From Polaromonas sp. P2-4 (lineage in GTDB: Bacteria; Pseudomonadota; Gammaproteobacteria; Burkholderiales; Burkholderiaceae_C), in contig CP087965.1 of assembly GCA_024703855.1 (NCBI GenBank), positions 3,588,001 to 3,652,000 of the forward strand: a DNA stretch of 64,000 nt, given 5' to 3'. Below are positions 45,970 through 55,225 of the stretch, one piece after another; position 1 is the stretch's first letter; every line of letters starts with the position of its first letter. The notes under the pieces were generated by a model that saw only the letters and a list, made by a program, of their open reading frames with translations, searched no databases and was not told where the DNA came from. The translations under genes were made by a program, and so were the position numbers.

Positions 45970-46887
45970 TCATGGCTGGATGGGTTTGAGGGCATCCGAC
46001 TGGCGCAAAAAGCTGGCGCGCACCGTGTGGGCCAGCACCCCGGTCAGCGCCGGTTGCTGGTCGTCCTCGGCCGGGTAGGCCAGCACCACCGACTGCGGCA
46101 GCAGCGTGCCGCGCAGCGCCCGGCAGGCAATCCGTTTGCCGTCGGAGCTCACGTCGCGCAGCGGCCGGGTGGTGAGCACGGACACGCCCAGGCCATTGGC
46201 CACCATGGCGCGCACCATCTCCATCGAGGCGCTTTCATGGGCAATGTGCGGGGTCACGCCGGCCGCATGGAACAGGGACAGAAAGTACGCCCGGCTGTGC
46301 GGCAGGTTGATCAGGATCAGCGGCTCGTGCGCCAGCTCGGCCAGGCGCAGCTGGCCGCGTCCCGCCAGCGCATGGCCCCAGGGCAGCAGCGCATAGGGCC
46401 ACAGGTCCGTCACTGGCTCCAGCCGCACGCTGCGCGCCAGGCCCAGGTCGTACATCAGCGCCACGTCCAGGGCGCCGCGTTCGAGCTGGCGCGTCAGTGT
46501 TTCGGTGTCGCCTTCTTCCACCTGCACATTGATGCCGGGATGTTCGGCGCGCATGCGGGCCAGCACCTCGGGCAGGTAGCGCGGCCCCAGCGTGCTCAGG
46601 CAGCCCACGCGCAACTGTCCTTCCAGTGCGGCAGAGCGCGGCGCCACCAGTGACTCGGCCTGGCGCAACAGCGCCCGCGCTTGCCGGAACCGCGCCGTGC
46701 CGGCGGCGGTGAGCTCCAGGCCGCGTGCGTGCAGCCGCACAAACAGCTGCTCCCCCACAGGTCTTCCAGTTCGGCAATGGCCTTGGAGATGGAGGGCTGG
46801 GACACATTGAGGGCCTGGGCCGGCGCGGCGCCGCCGTGGCGCCGCGGCGGCGAAATATTCGACTTGGCGCAAGCTGAAGTGAATCAT
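45970..46887 (-). CDS. LysR-family regulator, two frame breaks in the HTH region
   Basis: About 306 residues. Start MIHFSLRQVEYFAAAA at 46887. Restoring CG near 46845 and a G near 46752 gives a normal LysR helix-turn-helix (ARHGGAAPAQALNVSQPSIS, then KAIAELEDLWGEQLFVR). The effector domain is intact: LRVGCLSTLGPRYLPEVLAR, LILINLPHSRAYFLSLFHAA and MVRAMVANGLGVSVLTTRPL. Divergent from the CoA-transferase/acyl-CoA dehydrogenase pair with a 94-bp shared gap, so it most likely controls that operon, as is usual for LysR genes. Inducer unknown. Confidence 0.86.
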   Translation of the reverse strand: MIHFSLRQVEYFAAAAPRRRRAGPGPQCVPALHLQGHCRTGRPVGEQLFVRLHARGLELTAAGTARFRQARALLRQAESLVAPRSAALEGQLRVGCLSTLGPRYLPEVLARMRAEHPGINVQVEEGDTETLTRQLERGALDVALMYDLGLARSVRLEPVTDLWPYALLPWGHALAGRGQLRLAELAHEPLILINLPHSRAYFLSLFHAAGVTPHIAHESASMEMVRAMVANGLGVSVLTTRPLRDVSSDGKRIACRALRGTLLPQSVVLAYPAEDDQQPALTGVLAHTVRASFLRQSDALKPIQP

Positions 46888-46981
46888 TATTTTTCATCCA
46901 GTGCATGTGAATTCTGTATTTTCATTGATTCAATGCCAGGTCAACAATGGCGTCATTCAACGACTTCCCAAGGAATCTGCC

Positions 46982-48241
46982 ATGTCCGACGCCCCCACCA
47001 TCCGTCCGCTGGACGGTCTGCGCATTCTCGACTTCACCCGGGTGCTGGCGGGCCCGCTCGCCACCGCGTTGCTGGCCGACCTGGGCGCCGAGGTGATCAA
47101 GGTCGAGCCGCCGCAGGGCGATGACTACCGCGCCATCGGCCCGATGAAGAATGGCGAGAGCGCCTTGTTCACGGTGATGAACCGCAACAAGAAAAGCCTG
47201 GTGCTCGACCTCAAGCTGAAGGCGTCGGTGGAATTGATCCAGGCGCTGGCCGAGCGGGTTGACGTGGTGATTGAAAACTTCCGCCCAGGGGTGGCCGAAC
47301 GGCTGGGCATTGGCTCGGCGACGCTGCTGGCGCGCAACCCCAAGCTGGTTTATGTGAGCGTATCGGGCTTTGGCCAGATCGGCCCCTGCGCCAGCCGCCC
47401 GGCCTACGACGTGATCGTGCAGGCCATGAGCGGGATCATGGAAGCCACGGGCGATCCCGACGGCCCGCCCACCCTGGTGGGCGAGGCCATCTCCGACGTG
47501 GTGGCCGGCCTGTTCGCCTCGTGGGCCACACTGGCGGCCGTGCACCAGACTACCCGCACCGGCCAGGGCCAGCATGTCGACGTGGCCATGTTCGACACCA
47601 CGCTGAGTTTTCTGGCGACCTCGGTGTCGCGTTACCTGTTCACCGGAAAACCGGCCATGCGCGTGGGCAACCGGCACCCGCTGTCGGCACCGTTTGGCGT
47701 GTACCGGGCGCAGGACGGGCACTTTGCGCTGGCGGTGCTCAACCGCAAGCTGTTTGCCGCGCTGGCCAAGGCCATGGGCCGCCCGGAACTCGGGCAGGAC
47801 GACAGCCTGGCCACGGACGAGCAGCGCTCGGCCCGCGAGCCGGAACTGCGCGCCGCCATTGAAGCCTGGGCGGCACAGCACACGGTGGAGGCCGTAGTCG
47901 CGCAAATCGAAGCGGCGGGCGTGCCGGTGGCACCCATCTGGAACATCGCGCAGGCGTTGAATTCCCCCCAGGCGCAGGCGCGCGAGCTGCTGCAGCCGGT
48001 GGACGATGCGCGCCTGCCCGGCCTGCGCCTGCCGACCCAGCCGGTGCGCTTTGGCGGTGCGGCGCCGAACCGGGTCACCCGCGCGCCTGCGCTGGGCGAG
48101 CACACGAACGACATCCTCGCCACCCTGCTGGGCTGCGGCATCGACAAACTGGCTGAGCTGCGGGAGGCTGGTGTTTTTGGCGGCCACCCGGCATCGGCAT
48201 CCAGCCCGTCCACCCCCATTGTTACCAAGGAGCCAGCATGA
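46982..48241 (+). CDS. CaiB/BaiF family (class III) CoA-transferase
   Basis: 419 residues. Start MSDAPTIRPLDGLRILDFTR at 46982. LRILDFTRVLAGPLATALLA, DLGAEVIKVEPPQGDDYR, KKSLVLDLKLKASVELIQAL and VIENFRPGVAERLGIGSATL are the class III CoA-transferase N-terminal blocks. The catalytic aspartate is expected near SRPAYDVIVQAMSGIMEATG (YD). HVDVAMFDTTLSFLATSVS and the C-terminal RPTQPVRFGG-like segment complete it. It moves CoA between carboxylic acids. Coupled to an acyl-CoA dehydrogenase (ATGA, 48238-48241), suggesting that an acid is first activated by CoA transfer and then dehydrogenated. Intact. Confidence 0.92.
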   Translation: MSDAPTIRPLDGLRILDFTRVLAGPLATALLADLGAEVIKVEPPQGDDYRAIGPMKNGESALFTVMNRNKKSLVLDLKLKASVELIQALAERVDVVIENFRPGVAERLGIGSATLLARNPKLVYVSVSGFGQIGPCASRPAYDVIVQAMSGIMEATGDPDGPPTLVGEAISDVVAGLFASWATLAAVHQTTRTGQGQHVDVAMFDTTLSFLATSVSRYLFTGKPAMRVGNRHPLSAPFGVYRAQDGHFALAVLNRKLFAALAKAMGRPELGQDDSLATDEQRSAREPELRAAIEAWAAQHTVEAVVAQIEAAGVPVAPIWNIAQALNSPQAQARELLQPVDDARLPGLRLPTQPVRFGGAAPNRVTRAPALGEHTNDILATLLGCGIDKLAELREAGVFGGHPASASSPSTPIVTKEPA

Positions 48242-49386
48242 CTACTTTCCTTCGCCTCGGCGTCACCGCTGACGACCAGGCCCTGGCCGATGCCGTCGCC
48301 AAATTCGCCCAGGCCGAACTCGCGCCCCGCGCGCAGGCACTGGATGAACAAGAGCTGTCCGCGACCTGCCATGTGCCCCAACTCGCCGAACTCGGCGTGA
48401 TGGGCCTGAACCTGCCCGAACACCTGGGCGGCCCGGGCGTCACGCCCACGGCCATGCTGCTGGCGCTGGTGGAAATCTCCAGGGCCTGCGCCGCGACCTC
48501 ATCGATGATCGGTGCGCACTACCTGGGCACCGACGCCGTGCTGCTAGGCGGCAACGCCGCGCAGCACCAGGCCTGGCTGCCGCGCGCCGCCAGCGGCGAA
48601 TGGCTGGCCGGTTTTGCGCTGACCGAACCGCGCGGCGGCTCGCACCCGACCGATCTGCGCACCCGCGCCGTGCGCGAAGGCGGGCACTACCGCATCGACG
48701 GCGTCAAGCACTTCATCTCGAACGCCGCCGAGGCGAAATTTCTGGTCGTCTTTGCCAAGACCGACCTGGCCGCAGGCGCGCGCGGCGTCAGCGCGTTCAT
48801 TGTTGACCGGCAAACGCCGGGCATCAGCGTCTCCAGCCCTGAAAAGCTGATGGGGATTCGCGGCGCCCACGCGTTCGAAGTGTCGTTTGACGGCGTCATG
48901 GTGCCGGCCGACTGCCTGCTGGGCGAGGAGGGCACGGGTTTCAAGACCGCCATGAAGGTGCTGGACAACAGCCGCCTGGACGTGGCGGCCACCTCGCTGG
49001 GCATTGCCGAAGCCGCGTTGGCCGCCGCGGTGCAATGGGCCAATGACCGCCAGATCGGTGGCGAAGCGCTGGCCAGCAAGCAGGGCATCCAGTGGATGCT
49101 GGCCGACATGAAACTGCGCCTAGAGGCGGCCTGGGGGCTGACGCTGCAAGCCACCGCCCTGCGCACCGCCGGCCAGGCTTTTACCCAGCAGTCGGCCATG
49201 GCCAAGCTCTACGCCTCGGAGATGGTGGGTTTCGTCACCGACGCCGCCCTGCAGATCCACGGCGGCTACGGTTTCACGCGCGAGATGCCGCTGGAGCGCT
49301 ACGCGCGCGACGCCCGCATTCTGCGCATCTACGAAGGCTCGTCCGAGATCCAGCGCACCATCATTGCCCGCGCCGTGCTGGGATAA
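48238..49386 (+). CDS. acyl-CoA dehydrogenase
   Basis: 382 residues. Reads LAELGVMGLNLPEHLGGPGV, WLAGFALTEPRGGSHPTDLR (FAD-contacting loop), VKHFISNAAEAKFLVVFAKT, GFKTAMKVLDNSRLDVAATS and the C-terminal IHGGYGFTREMPLERYARDA then RILRIYEGSSEIQRTIIARA. The glutamate of YEGSSEI is at the place of the catalytic base in short- and medium-chain enzymes. Soluble FAD enzyme feeding electrons to ETF. Operon with the CoA-transferase. Intact frame although it carries GCGCGCGC runs near 48778 and 49306. Confidence 0.93.
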   Translation: MTTFLRLGVTADDQALADAVAKFAQAELAPRAQALDEQELSATCHVPQLAELGVMGLNLPEHLGGPGVTPTAMLLALVEISRACAATSSMIGAHYLGTDAVLLGGNAAQHQAWLPRAASGEWLAGFALTEPRGGSHPTDLRTRAVREGGHYRIDGVKHFISNAAEAKFLVVFAKTDLAAGARGVSAFIVDRQTPGISVSSPEKLMGIRGAHAFEVSFDGVMVPADCLLGEEGTGFKTAMKVLDNSRLDVAATSLGIAEAALAAAVQWANDRQIGGEALASKQGIQWMLADMKLRLEAAWGLTLQATALRTAGQAFTQQSAMAKLYASEMVGFVTDAALQIHGGYGFTREMPLERYARDARILRIYEGSSEIQRTIIARAVLG

Positions 49387-49412
49387 CGAGTCCGCAGGTT
49401 AGGCCGCGCCGC

Positions 49413-51045
49413 TCACGCGCTCAGCAGGCTGCGCGCCAAGGCCTCGGCCACCTTGATGCCGTCCACGCCCGCCGACAGAATGCCGCCGGCATAGCTGGCG
49501 CCTTCACCGGCCGGGTACAGGCCGCGCACATTGACGCTTTGCAGGTCTTCGCCGCGGCTGATCTTGATGGGGGAGGAGGTGCGGGTTTCCACGCCGGTCA
49601 GCACCGCATCGTGGGTGTCAAAGCCCTTGATCTTGCGGCCAAAGGCCGGGAAGGCTTCACGCATCGCTGCAATCGCGTAGCCGGGCAAGGCCGATGACAG
49701 GTCGCCGATGGTCACCCCCGGTTTGTACGAGGGCATGATGCTGCCCAGCGCTGTGGACGGGCGGCCCGCCACAAAGTCGCCGACCAACTGAGCCGGCGCC
49801 TGGTAGTTGCTGCCGCCCAGCACATAGGCATGGGATTCAAGCTGGCGCTGCAGTTCTATGCCGGCCAGCGCATCGCCCGGGTAGTCGCGCGGGTCAATCC
49901 CCACCACGATGCCGGCATTGGCATTGCGTTCGTTGCGCGAATACTGGCTCATGCCATTGGTGACTACGCGGCCGGGCTCCGAGGTGGCGGCGACCACCGT
50001 GCCACCTGGGCACATGCAAAAACTGTAGACCGAGCGGCCATTGCTGGCGTGGTGCACCAGCTTGTAGTCAGCCGCGCCCAGCAGCGGATGCCCGGCATGT
50101 TTGCCCCAGCGCGCGGTCGATGATGCCTTGCGGGTGCTCGACCCGAAAGCCGATGGAGAAAGGCTTGGCTTCGATGTGGACGCCGCGCGCATGCAGCATG
50201 GCGAAGGTGTCGCGTGAGCTGTGGCCCAGCGCCATGATGACCTGGTCGGCCCGCAGCTCGTGGGTTTCTCCGCTGGCCTGGTCCAGCACGGTGAGGCCGC
50301 GAAGGTGTTTACCATCGGGACCGTCTTCAATCAGCACATCGGTCACGCGCTGCTCAAAACGGATTTCGCCGCCCAGTGCCACGATTTGCGCGCGGATGTT
50401 TTCCACCACCTTGACCAGCTTGAAGGTGCCGATATGGGGCCGCGCCACATAAAGAATCTCGGGCGGCGCACCGGCCTTGACGAACTCCTGCATCACCTTG
50501 CGGCCCAGATGGCGCGGGTCCTTGATCTGGCTGTAGAGCTTGCCGTCGGAAAACGTGCCGGCACCGCCTTCGCCAAACTGCACGTTGGACTCGGGGTTCA
50601 GCGTGTTTTTACGCCACAGGCCCCAAGTGTCCCGGGTGCGCTGGCGCACGGTTTTTCCGCGCTCCAGCACGATGGGCTTGAAGCCCATTTGCGCCAGCAG
50701 CAGGGCCGCAAAAATGCCGCAGGGGCCAAAGCCGATGACGACCGGGCGCAGCGCCAGGCCAGCGGGTGCTTGCCCCACCGGGTAGTAAGCCATGTCGGGC
50801 GCGGGCTGGATGTGCGGGTTCGCGGCATGCTTTGTCAGCAGCGCGGGCTCCTGGCTGGCGTCGGCGAGCGCGACATCGACGATGTAGACCTGCAGCAGCT
50901 CGGCCTTGCGGGCATCAAAGCTGCGTTTGTGGACGTGGAAAGTCTGGATGCCGGTGCTGGCAATGCCCAGGGTGTGGGCTATCAGCGAAGGCAGGGCGGC
51001 TTCCGCGTGGTCCAGCGGAAGTTTGAGTTCAGTCAGGCGAATCAT
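49413..51045 (-). CDS. NAD(P)/FAD-dependent dehydrogenase (COG2509-like), one frame break
   Basis: About 545 residues. Start MIRLTELKLPLDHAEAALPS at 51045. The N-terminal domain reads TGIQTFHVHKRSFDARKAEL; FAD-binding GxGxxG variant in PVVIGFGPCGIFAALLLAQM; QFGEGGAGTFSDGKLYSQIK and MALGHSSRDTFAMLHARGVH; C-terminal GLYPAGEGASYAGGILSAGV. This is the family of uncharacterised FAD-dependent dehydrogenases. The break near 50113 is a GC lost from CGCGCGCG (IIDRARWGKHAGHPLLG). It is convergent with the acyl-CoA dehydrogenase. Reaction unknown. Confidence 0.87.
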
Positions 51046-51126
51046 GGGGCGGGGCTCGTGTTGATCAAGCAGCCTGTATTTTAAGGGGCGCGTGAGAGGG
51101 CCTCGGCGTCGGGGATAATACGCAGT

Positions 51127-51478
51127 GTGAAGCCTGCCAGACCGCCGCTGGTGCAAGTCTCGAAAGAGCGCACTGGAGGAACGTCCGGACTGCACAGGAC
51201 AGCGTAGGAGGTAACACCTCTCCACCGTGAGGTGAGGATTAGAGCAACAGAGACGAGTCGGCTTGGGCTAACCGCAAGGAAAGCTCAGGCCGGGTGAAAC
51301 GGGCAATCTCTACGCGCAGCAATACCAAGTAGGCCAGCGTTGATGTGGTTCCGCAGAGCTGGCGGGTAGGTAGCACCGAGCCGGGTGGGCGACCCCCGGC
51401 CCAGATTAATGGCGGTCACACCGGGCTTGCCGCAAGGCAAACCCGGCGCACAAAATCCGGCTTATCGGCGGGCTTCAC
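51127..51478 (+). ncRNA. rnpB: RNase P RNA (catalytic subunit)
   Basis: Bacterial type-A RNase P RNA, 352 nt. The ends pair perfectly as helix P1: GTGAAGCC at 51127-51134 with GGCTTCAC at 51471-51478. Conserved core pieces: GGAGGAACGTCCGGACTGCA (CR-I/P4 region), AGAGCAACAGAGACGAG, CCGCAAGGAAAGCTC, GGGTGAAACGGGCAATCTCT and, near the 3' end, the tRNA-CCA-binding region followed by CCGGCTTATCGGC. It processes the 5' ends of pre-tRNAs together with RnpA. A GATAAT box about 10 bp upstream of the 5' end is a plausible -10 element. Confidence 0.95.
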
Positions 51479-51486
51479 ACTTTTAT

Positions 51487-51528
51487 AAAAAACGGGCCCC
51501 GTTCGCTTCGGCGTACGGGGCCCGTTTT
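51487..51528. terminator. bidirectional terminator between rnpB and the binding-protein gene
   Basis: AAAAAACGGGCCCCGT ... ACGGGGCCCGTTTTCC: a 12-bp GC-rich stem with A and T tails on either side, serving the plus-strand rnpB and the minus-strand gene alike. Confidence 0.88.
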
Positions 51529-51541
51529 CCTGGGTTTCCGC

Positions 51542-52403
51542 TTATTTCGATGCAGCGGGTGCAGGGGCTGCCGCCGCAGGCGCAGCGCCAAAATACTGGG
51601 CGTAAATTTTGTCGTAGGTGCCGTCGGTCTTGATGGCAGCCAGGCCCTTGTTAAGTTTTTCCAGCAACTCGGCATTGCCTTTTTTGACCGCCAGGCCGTA
51701 TTGCTCGGAGGCAAAGCTGGTGTCGCTGATGGTCTTGAAATTGGCGCCTGCGTTGTTGTTGACGTAGTGCACCACCACGCCGTTGTCGGCCACCACCGCA
51801 TCCACGCCGCCGGCTTCCAGTTCTTTCAGGGCCAGCGGGGTGGACTCAAAACGCTTGACATTGGCGCTGTCCTTGCCTTGCAGTTTGGTGACCACTTCGT
51901 CGCCCGTGGTGCCGTTTTGCACGCCGACCTTGAGTTTTTTCAGGTCGGTGAATTTGGCGATTTTCGAATCCTTTTTCACGGCAATCAGCTGCTGCTGCGT
52001 CGAAATAGGGCGCTGAAAAATCCATGGTTTGTTTGCGCTCGGGGGTGATCGTGATCGAAGAGACCAGCAGGTCGCGGTCGCCCTGGTTCAATGAATTAAA
52101 GATGCCTTCCCAGGGCGTGTTCAAAAATTTCACTTCGATGTCGGCCTTTTGCGCAACGGCCTTGACCACCTCGATGTCAAACCCGACGATCTCGCCCTTT
52201 TCATTCTGGGATTCAAAAGGGGCATAGGCGGCATCGGTGCCAACCACATACACCCTGGCGGCCGGTGCAGGCGCCGAGGCTGCGGGTGCTGGTGTACTGG
52301 CGGCCGGTGCCGGTGGCTCCTGCTTGCTGCAGGCCACCAAAACCAGGCCGGCGAGCAGGGTGCCGGCAGTTTGCAGGAAATGTCGTGTCGTGATGGAAGG
52401 CAT
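51542..52403 (-). CDS. amino-acid ABC transporter substrate-binding lipoprotein, one frame break
   Basis: About 287 residues. Lipoprotein signal: TAGTLLAGLVLVACSKQ (lipobox LVAC), then an Ala/Pro-rich linker, then a GlnH-type domain: VYVVGTDAAYAPFESQNEKG, EIVGFDIEVVKAVAQKADIE, TPWEGIFNSLNQGDRDLLVS. The C-terminal lobe contains TDLKKLKVGVQNGTTGDEVV and ends in an Ala/Pro-rich tail. The break near 51997 (GACGCAGC for GACGCGCAGC) restores APYFDAQQQLIAV. No cognate permease genes are nearby, so it may serve a distant transporter. Periplasmic, anchored to a membrane. Confidence 0.86.
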
Positions 52404-52458
52404 GAAGGGTTCCGTTGAAGTTAAGGGGGCTGAGTTTAATGAGATTCACGCCTTAAAA

Positions 52459-54098
52459 CTAGGCGGAAAACCCCGCTTGCATCACCCGAATCCTGTCCAC
52501 ATGCGCCTGCAGGGAGCGCAGCGCCACGGGCCACAGCCGCGGGTCGGTGTCGTCATAGGCCAGCGCCAGCCAGTCGTTCATCGTGCCCTGGGGCTTGGCC
52601 TTCATGGCGGCCGCCACTTTGGCTTCGCGCTTGAGCCGGTGAGCCTTAAGGTGCGCAATCGCCTGCTTCGCCGCGCCCAGCACGTAGCCATGGGCCGGCA
52701 GGATGAAGTCAATCTGGTGCTCGTCGCAGGCCGCGCTCAGCAAATCCAGCGATGTGAGGTAGGCCGTCATCTCGCCGTCGGGCGGACTAACCACCGTGGT
52801 ACTGCCGTTCAGGATATGGTCGCCCGAAAACAGCAGTCCGTCTTCCAGCAACACCAGGCACAGGTGATTGGCCGCGTGGCCAGGCGTCAGTATCACCCTT
52901 AAATTGTGCTCCAGCCCTTTACCCGAAAGCGTGAGTAGCTCCTGATTTGATAGCGAGCGATCGGGTGTGAACTGCGCATCCGGGCGTGCGGTGGCGGCAG
53001 AGGCCAGCCCCAGAATGGGTGGATGGCCTACGCAAAGTGCCTGCAGCGGCCGGGCAGCGGGGGAATGGTCGGGGTGGGAGTGCGTGCAGACAATGGCCTC
53101 GATGCGGCCACCGGTGGCTTCAAACAAGCGCTGGATATGTCCCGCGTCATTGGGGCCGGGGTCAATCACGATGTAGCCGCTGTCTGCTTCACCCACGAGG
53201 TAGCTGTTGGTGCCCGGCCCGGTCATCATGCCGGGGTTGGGCGCGGTCAGGCGCATCACGTTTTTCAGCAGCTTCACGGGCTGCGCCGTTTGCCAGTCCA
53301 GGGGGTGCACGATCTGCCCGTCGGGGCAGGTCAGCGCCAGCTCGCCGTAAGGTGCGTCACTCTCCATGTAGCGCGCCTCTTTGCCGGCCAGCAGGCCGGC
53401 GCGCGGGCAAGAGGTCCACAAGGGCTGCTCGGACGCACAGGCCTTGAGCACGTCATCGACGGTTTGGTAGGCCTCCAGCCGTTGCAGCGTGCGGATGGTC
53501 GGGAAGATGATGAAGAAGCCGCCGACCTGGTGCCGGGCCAGTGCCTCAGCCGGGCGTACCCAGACCGGCTCGAACTGCTCGGCCTCGTCAGCCACCGGGC
53601 TTTGGCCTTCGGGCATGCGCGCCACCAAAAAGGCACGTCAAAACGACGCGGCAAATCGCGGTCGGTCACCCAGTGCGCCAGTACAAACACCTGGTCGCCG
53701 GCCAACGTGAGGCCGCGCGCCCGGCACTGTGCCGCAAACGGGGCCTTGCGGTCCAGCGCCGCAATGTCGGCGGTGCTGGCGTAACTGCCATCGGCATGGC
53801 GCGCCAACAACACACCCAGCTCCTCAAAGCTTTCGCGGATGGCGGCAATCGCCTGCGTCAGGTGCAGCTCACTCTGGCTGGCGCGCCGCGTGGACTGCGC
53901 ATGCGCTTGTGCGTCCGCCGCATCAATGCCGCCGCCAGGGAACACATAGGCGCCGGGGGCAAAGCTGGCCGTCATGGAGCGCCGCGTCATCAGCACTTCA
54001 ATGCCGCCTGCCGTGTCACGCAGCAGCAGTACGGTGGCTGCGGGGCGGGTGGGGGCGGGCTCGCGCTGGGGGTAAAGGAGTTGGGAGGGTCTGACCAT
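52459..54098 (-). CDS. NUDIX plus metallo-beta-lactamase fusion protein, R1 repeat inside
   Basis: About 547 residues. N-terminal NUDIX-like domain: TVLLLRDTAGGIEVLMTRRS, AYVFPGGGIDAADAQAHAQ and AIRESFEELGVLLA (RExxEE of the Nudix box). After one break near 53630 (one T missing), the C-terminal metallo-beta-lactamase domain follows: TGPGTNSYLVGEADSGYIVI, IVCTHSHPDHSPAARPL (HxHxDH), LTPGHAANHLCLVLLEDGLL and FSGDHILNGSTTVV. It resembles LACTB2-like hydrolases. Within it, SLSNQELLTLSGKGLEHNL is encoded by an R1 repeat (52900-52954), just before the TPGHA metal ligand. Substrate unknown; the N-terminal domain suggests CoA or nucleotide-derivative recognition (inference). Confidence 0.85.
52900..52954 (+). 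repeat. dispersed repeat R1, copy 8, inside the NUDIX-MBL gene
   Basis: AAATTGTGCTCCAGCCCTTT, ACCCGAAAGCGTGAGTAGCT and CCTGATTTGATAGC. Antisense to the gene. Very similar to copy 9 in dapF over the right half (AGCTCCTG-TTTGATAGCG). Confidence 0.78.
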
Positions 54099-54147
54099 GA
54101 ACAATTATGGCTTCAGTGTCTGGCTCTGGCTGGTCCGGCGGAGAGGC

Positions 54148-54248
54148 AATTTTCCGACGGGCCGCCCCTAGGTTCACGAAGTGCGGCGGAGCCAAAATTA
54201 GCCCCCTCGGGGGGCAGAGAGCTACACGAAGTGAGCGAACGTGGGGGC
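54148..54248. repeat. dispersed repeat R2, copy 5
   Basis: GGGCCGCCCCTAGGTTCACG, AAGTGCGGCGGAGCCAAAAT, TAGCCCCCTCGGGGGGCAGA and GAGCTACACGAAGTGAGCGA. The right half is nearly identical to copy 1. It lies 12 bp before the dapF start, between divergent genes. Confidence 0.82.
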
Positions 54249-54259
54249 GATAATGGCCC

Positions 54260-55138
54260 ATGCGAATCCGATTTACAAAAATGCAGGGTGCGGGCAACGA
54301 TTTTGTGATGCTCGATGAAACCCGTGCGCCGCTGGGCCTGACGACGGCGCAGTACCGCTTTCTGGCCGACCGGCACTTTGGTGTGGGGGCCGACCAGATT
54401 CTTTCGGTCAGGCCTGCGCCCCAGGACGCGGCGGAGGACATCGACTTTGAGTATGTGATTCACAACGCCGATGGCGGTGAAGTGGAGCAGTGCGGCAACG
54501 GCGCGCGCTGCTTTGTGCGCTTTGTGCGTGAGCAGGGGCTGACCACCAAAGACGCGGTGAAGGTCAAAACCCTGGGCGGCGTGATTGAGCCGCGCATGCA
54601 GGCCGATGGCCGCGTGACGGTTGACATGGGGGTGCCGGTGTTTGAGCTGGCACGCATCCCCTTTGACGCGGCCGGTTTGACGCCTCAAGCCGCAGATTCA
54701 TGGCAAAAATGGCCTCTAGCCCTTGAAGGACGGGCGCACGCAGCTCCTGTTTTGATAGCGGTTCTGTCCATGGGAAACCCCCATGCGGTGCAGCTGGTGG
54801 AGGATGTGGACACGGCGGAGGTCGCGCAGACTGGCCCGCTGATTGAAAACCACCGGCGCTTTGTGCGCCGCGTGAACGCGGGGTTCATGCAGGTCGTTTC
54901 GCGCAGCCAGATCCGCCTTCGCGTGCACGAGCGCGGCGCGGGTGAGACGCTGGCCTGCGGCACCGGTGCCTGCGCCGCAGTGGTGACGGGGATACGCTGG
55001 GGCCTGCTGGACACGCGGGTCGATGTGCTGACGCGTGGCGGCCAGCTCACGATTGAATGGTCGGGCCAGCTCGATGCCCCGGTCATGATGACCGGCCCGG
55101 CCACCACGGTGTTCGAGTCCGAGATTGAAATTCCCTGA
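54260..55138 (+). CDS. dapF: diaminopimelate epimerase with an R1 repeat in frame
   Basis: 292 residues. Interconverts LL- and meso-diaminopimelate in lysine and peptidoglycan synthesis. Start [20 protein letters not shown]; first catalytic cysteine in [20 protein letters not shown], substrate segment [16 protein letters not shown], second catalytic cysteine in [20 protein letters not shown]. Between [19 protein letters not shown] and SMGNPHAV, the residues [20 protein letters not shown] are encoded by an R1 repeat (54704-54759), about 19 residues in this loop. The frame is intact and both catalytic sites are present, so the enzyme should work with the added loop. First gene of the conserved block dapF-DUF484-xerC. 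Confidence 0.93.
   Translation: MRIRFTKMQGAGNDFVMLDETRAPLGLTTAQYRFLADRHFGVGADQILSVRPAPQDAAEDIDFEYVIHNADGGEVEQCGNGARCFVRFVREQGLTTKDAVKVKTLGGVIEPRMQADGRVTVDMGVPVFELARIPFDAAGLTPQAADSWQKWPLALEGRAHAAPVLIAVLSMGNPHAVQLVEDVDTAEVAQTGPLIENHRRFVRRVNAGFMQVVSRSQIRLRVHERGAGETLACGTGACAAVVTGIRWGLLDTRVDVLTRGGQLTIEWSGQLDAPVMMTGPATTVFESEIEIP
54704..54759 (+). repeat. dispersed repeat R1, copy 9, inside dapF
   Basis: CAAAAATGGCCTCTAGCCCT, TGAAGGACGGGCGCACGCAG and CTCCTGTTTTGATAGC. Sense orientation relative to dapF, no stop codon in the reading frame used. Confidence 0.82.
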
Positions 55139-55225
55139 CGCGATTTAAATGCTGGCGTGCAACGCCACACCAGCCACGGCCCGGTCTTTTTTGCTTGCGT
55201 TTCTGAAATTGATGAAAATGCCAAC

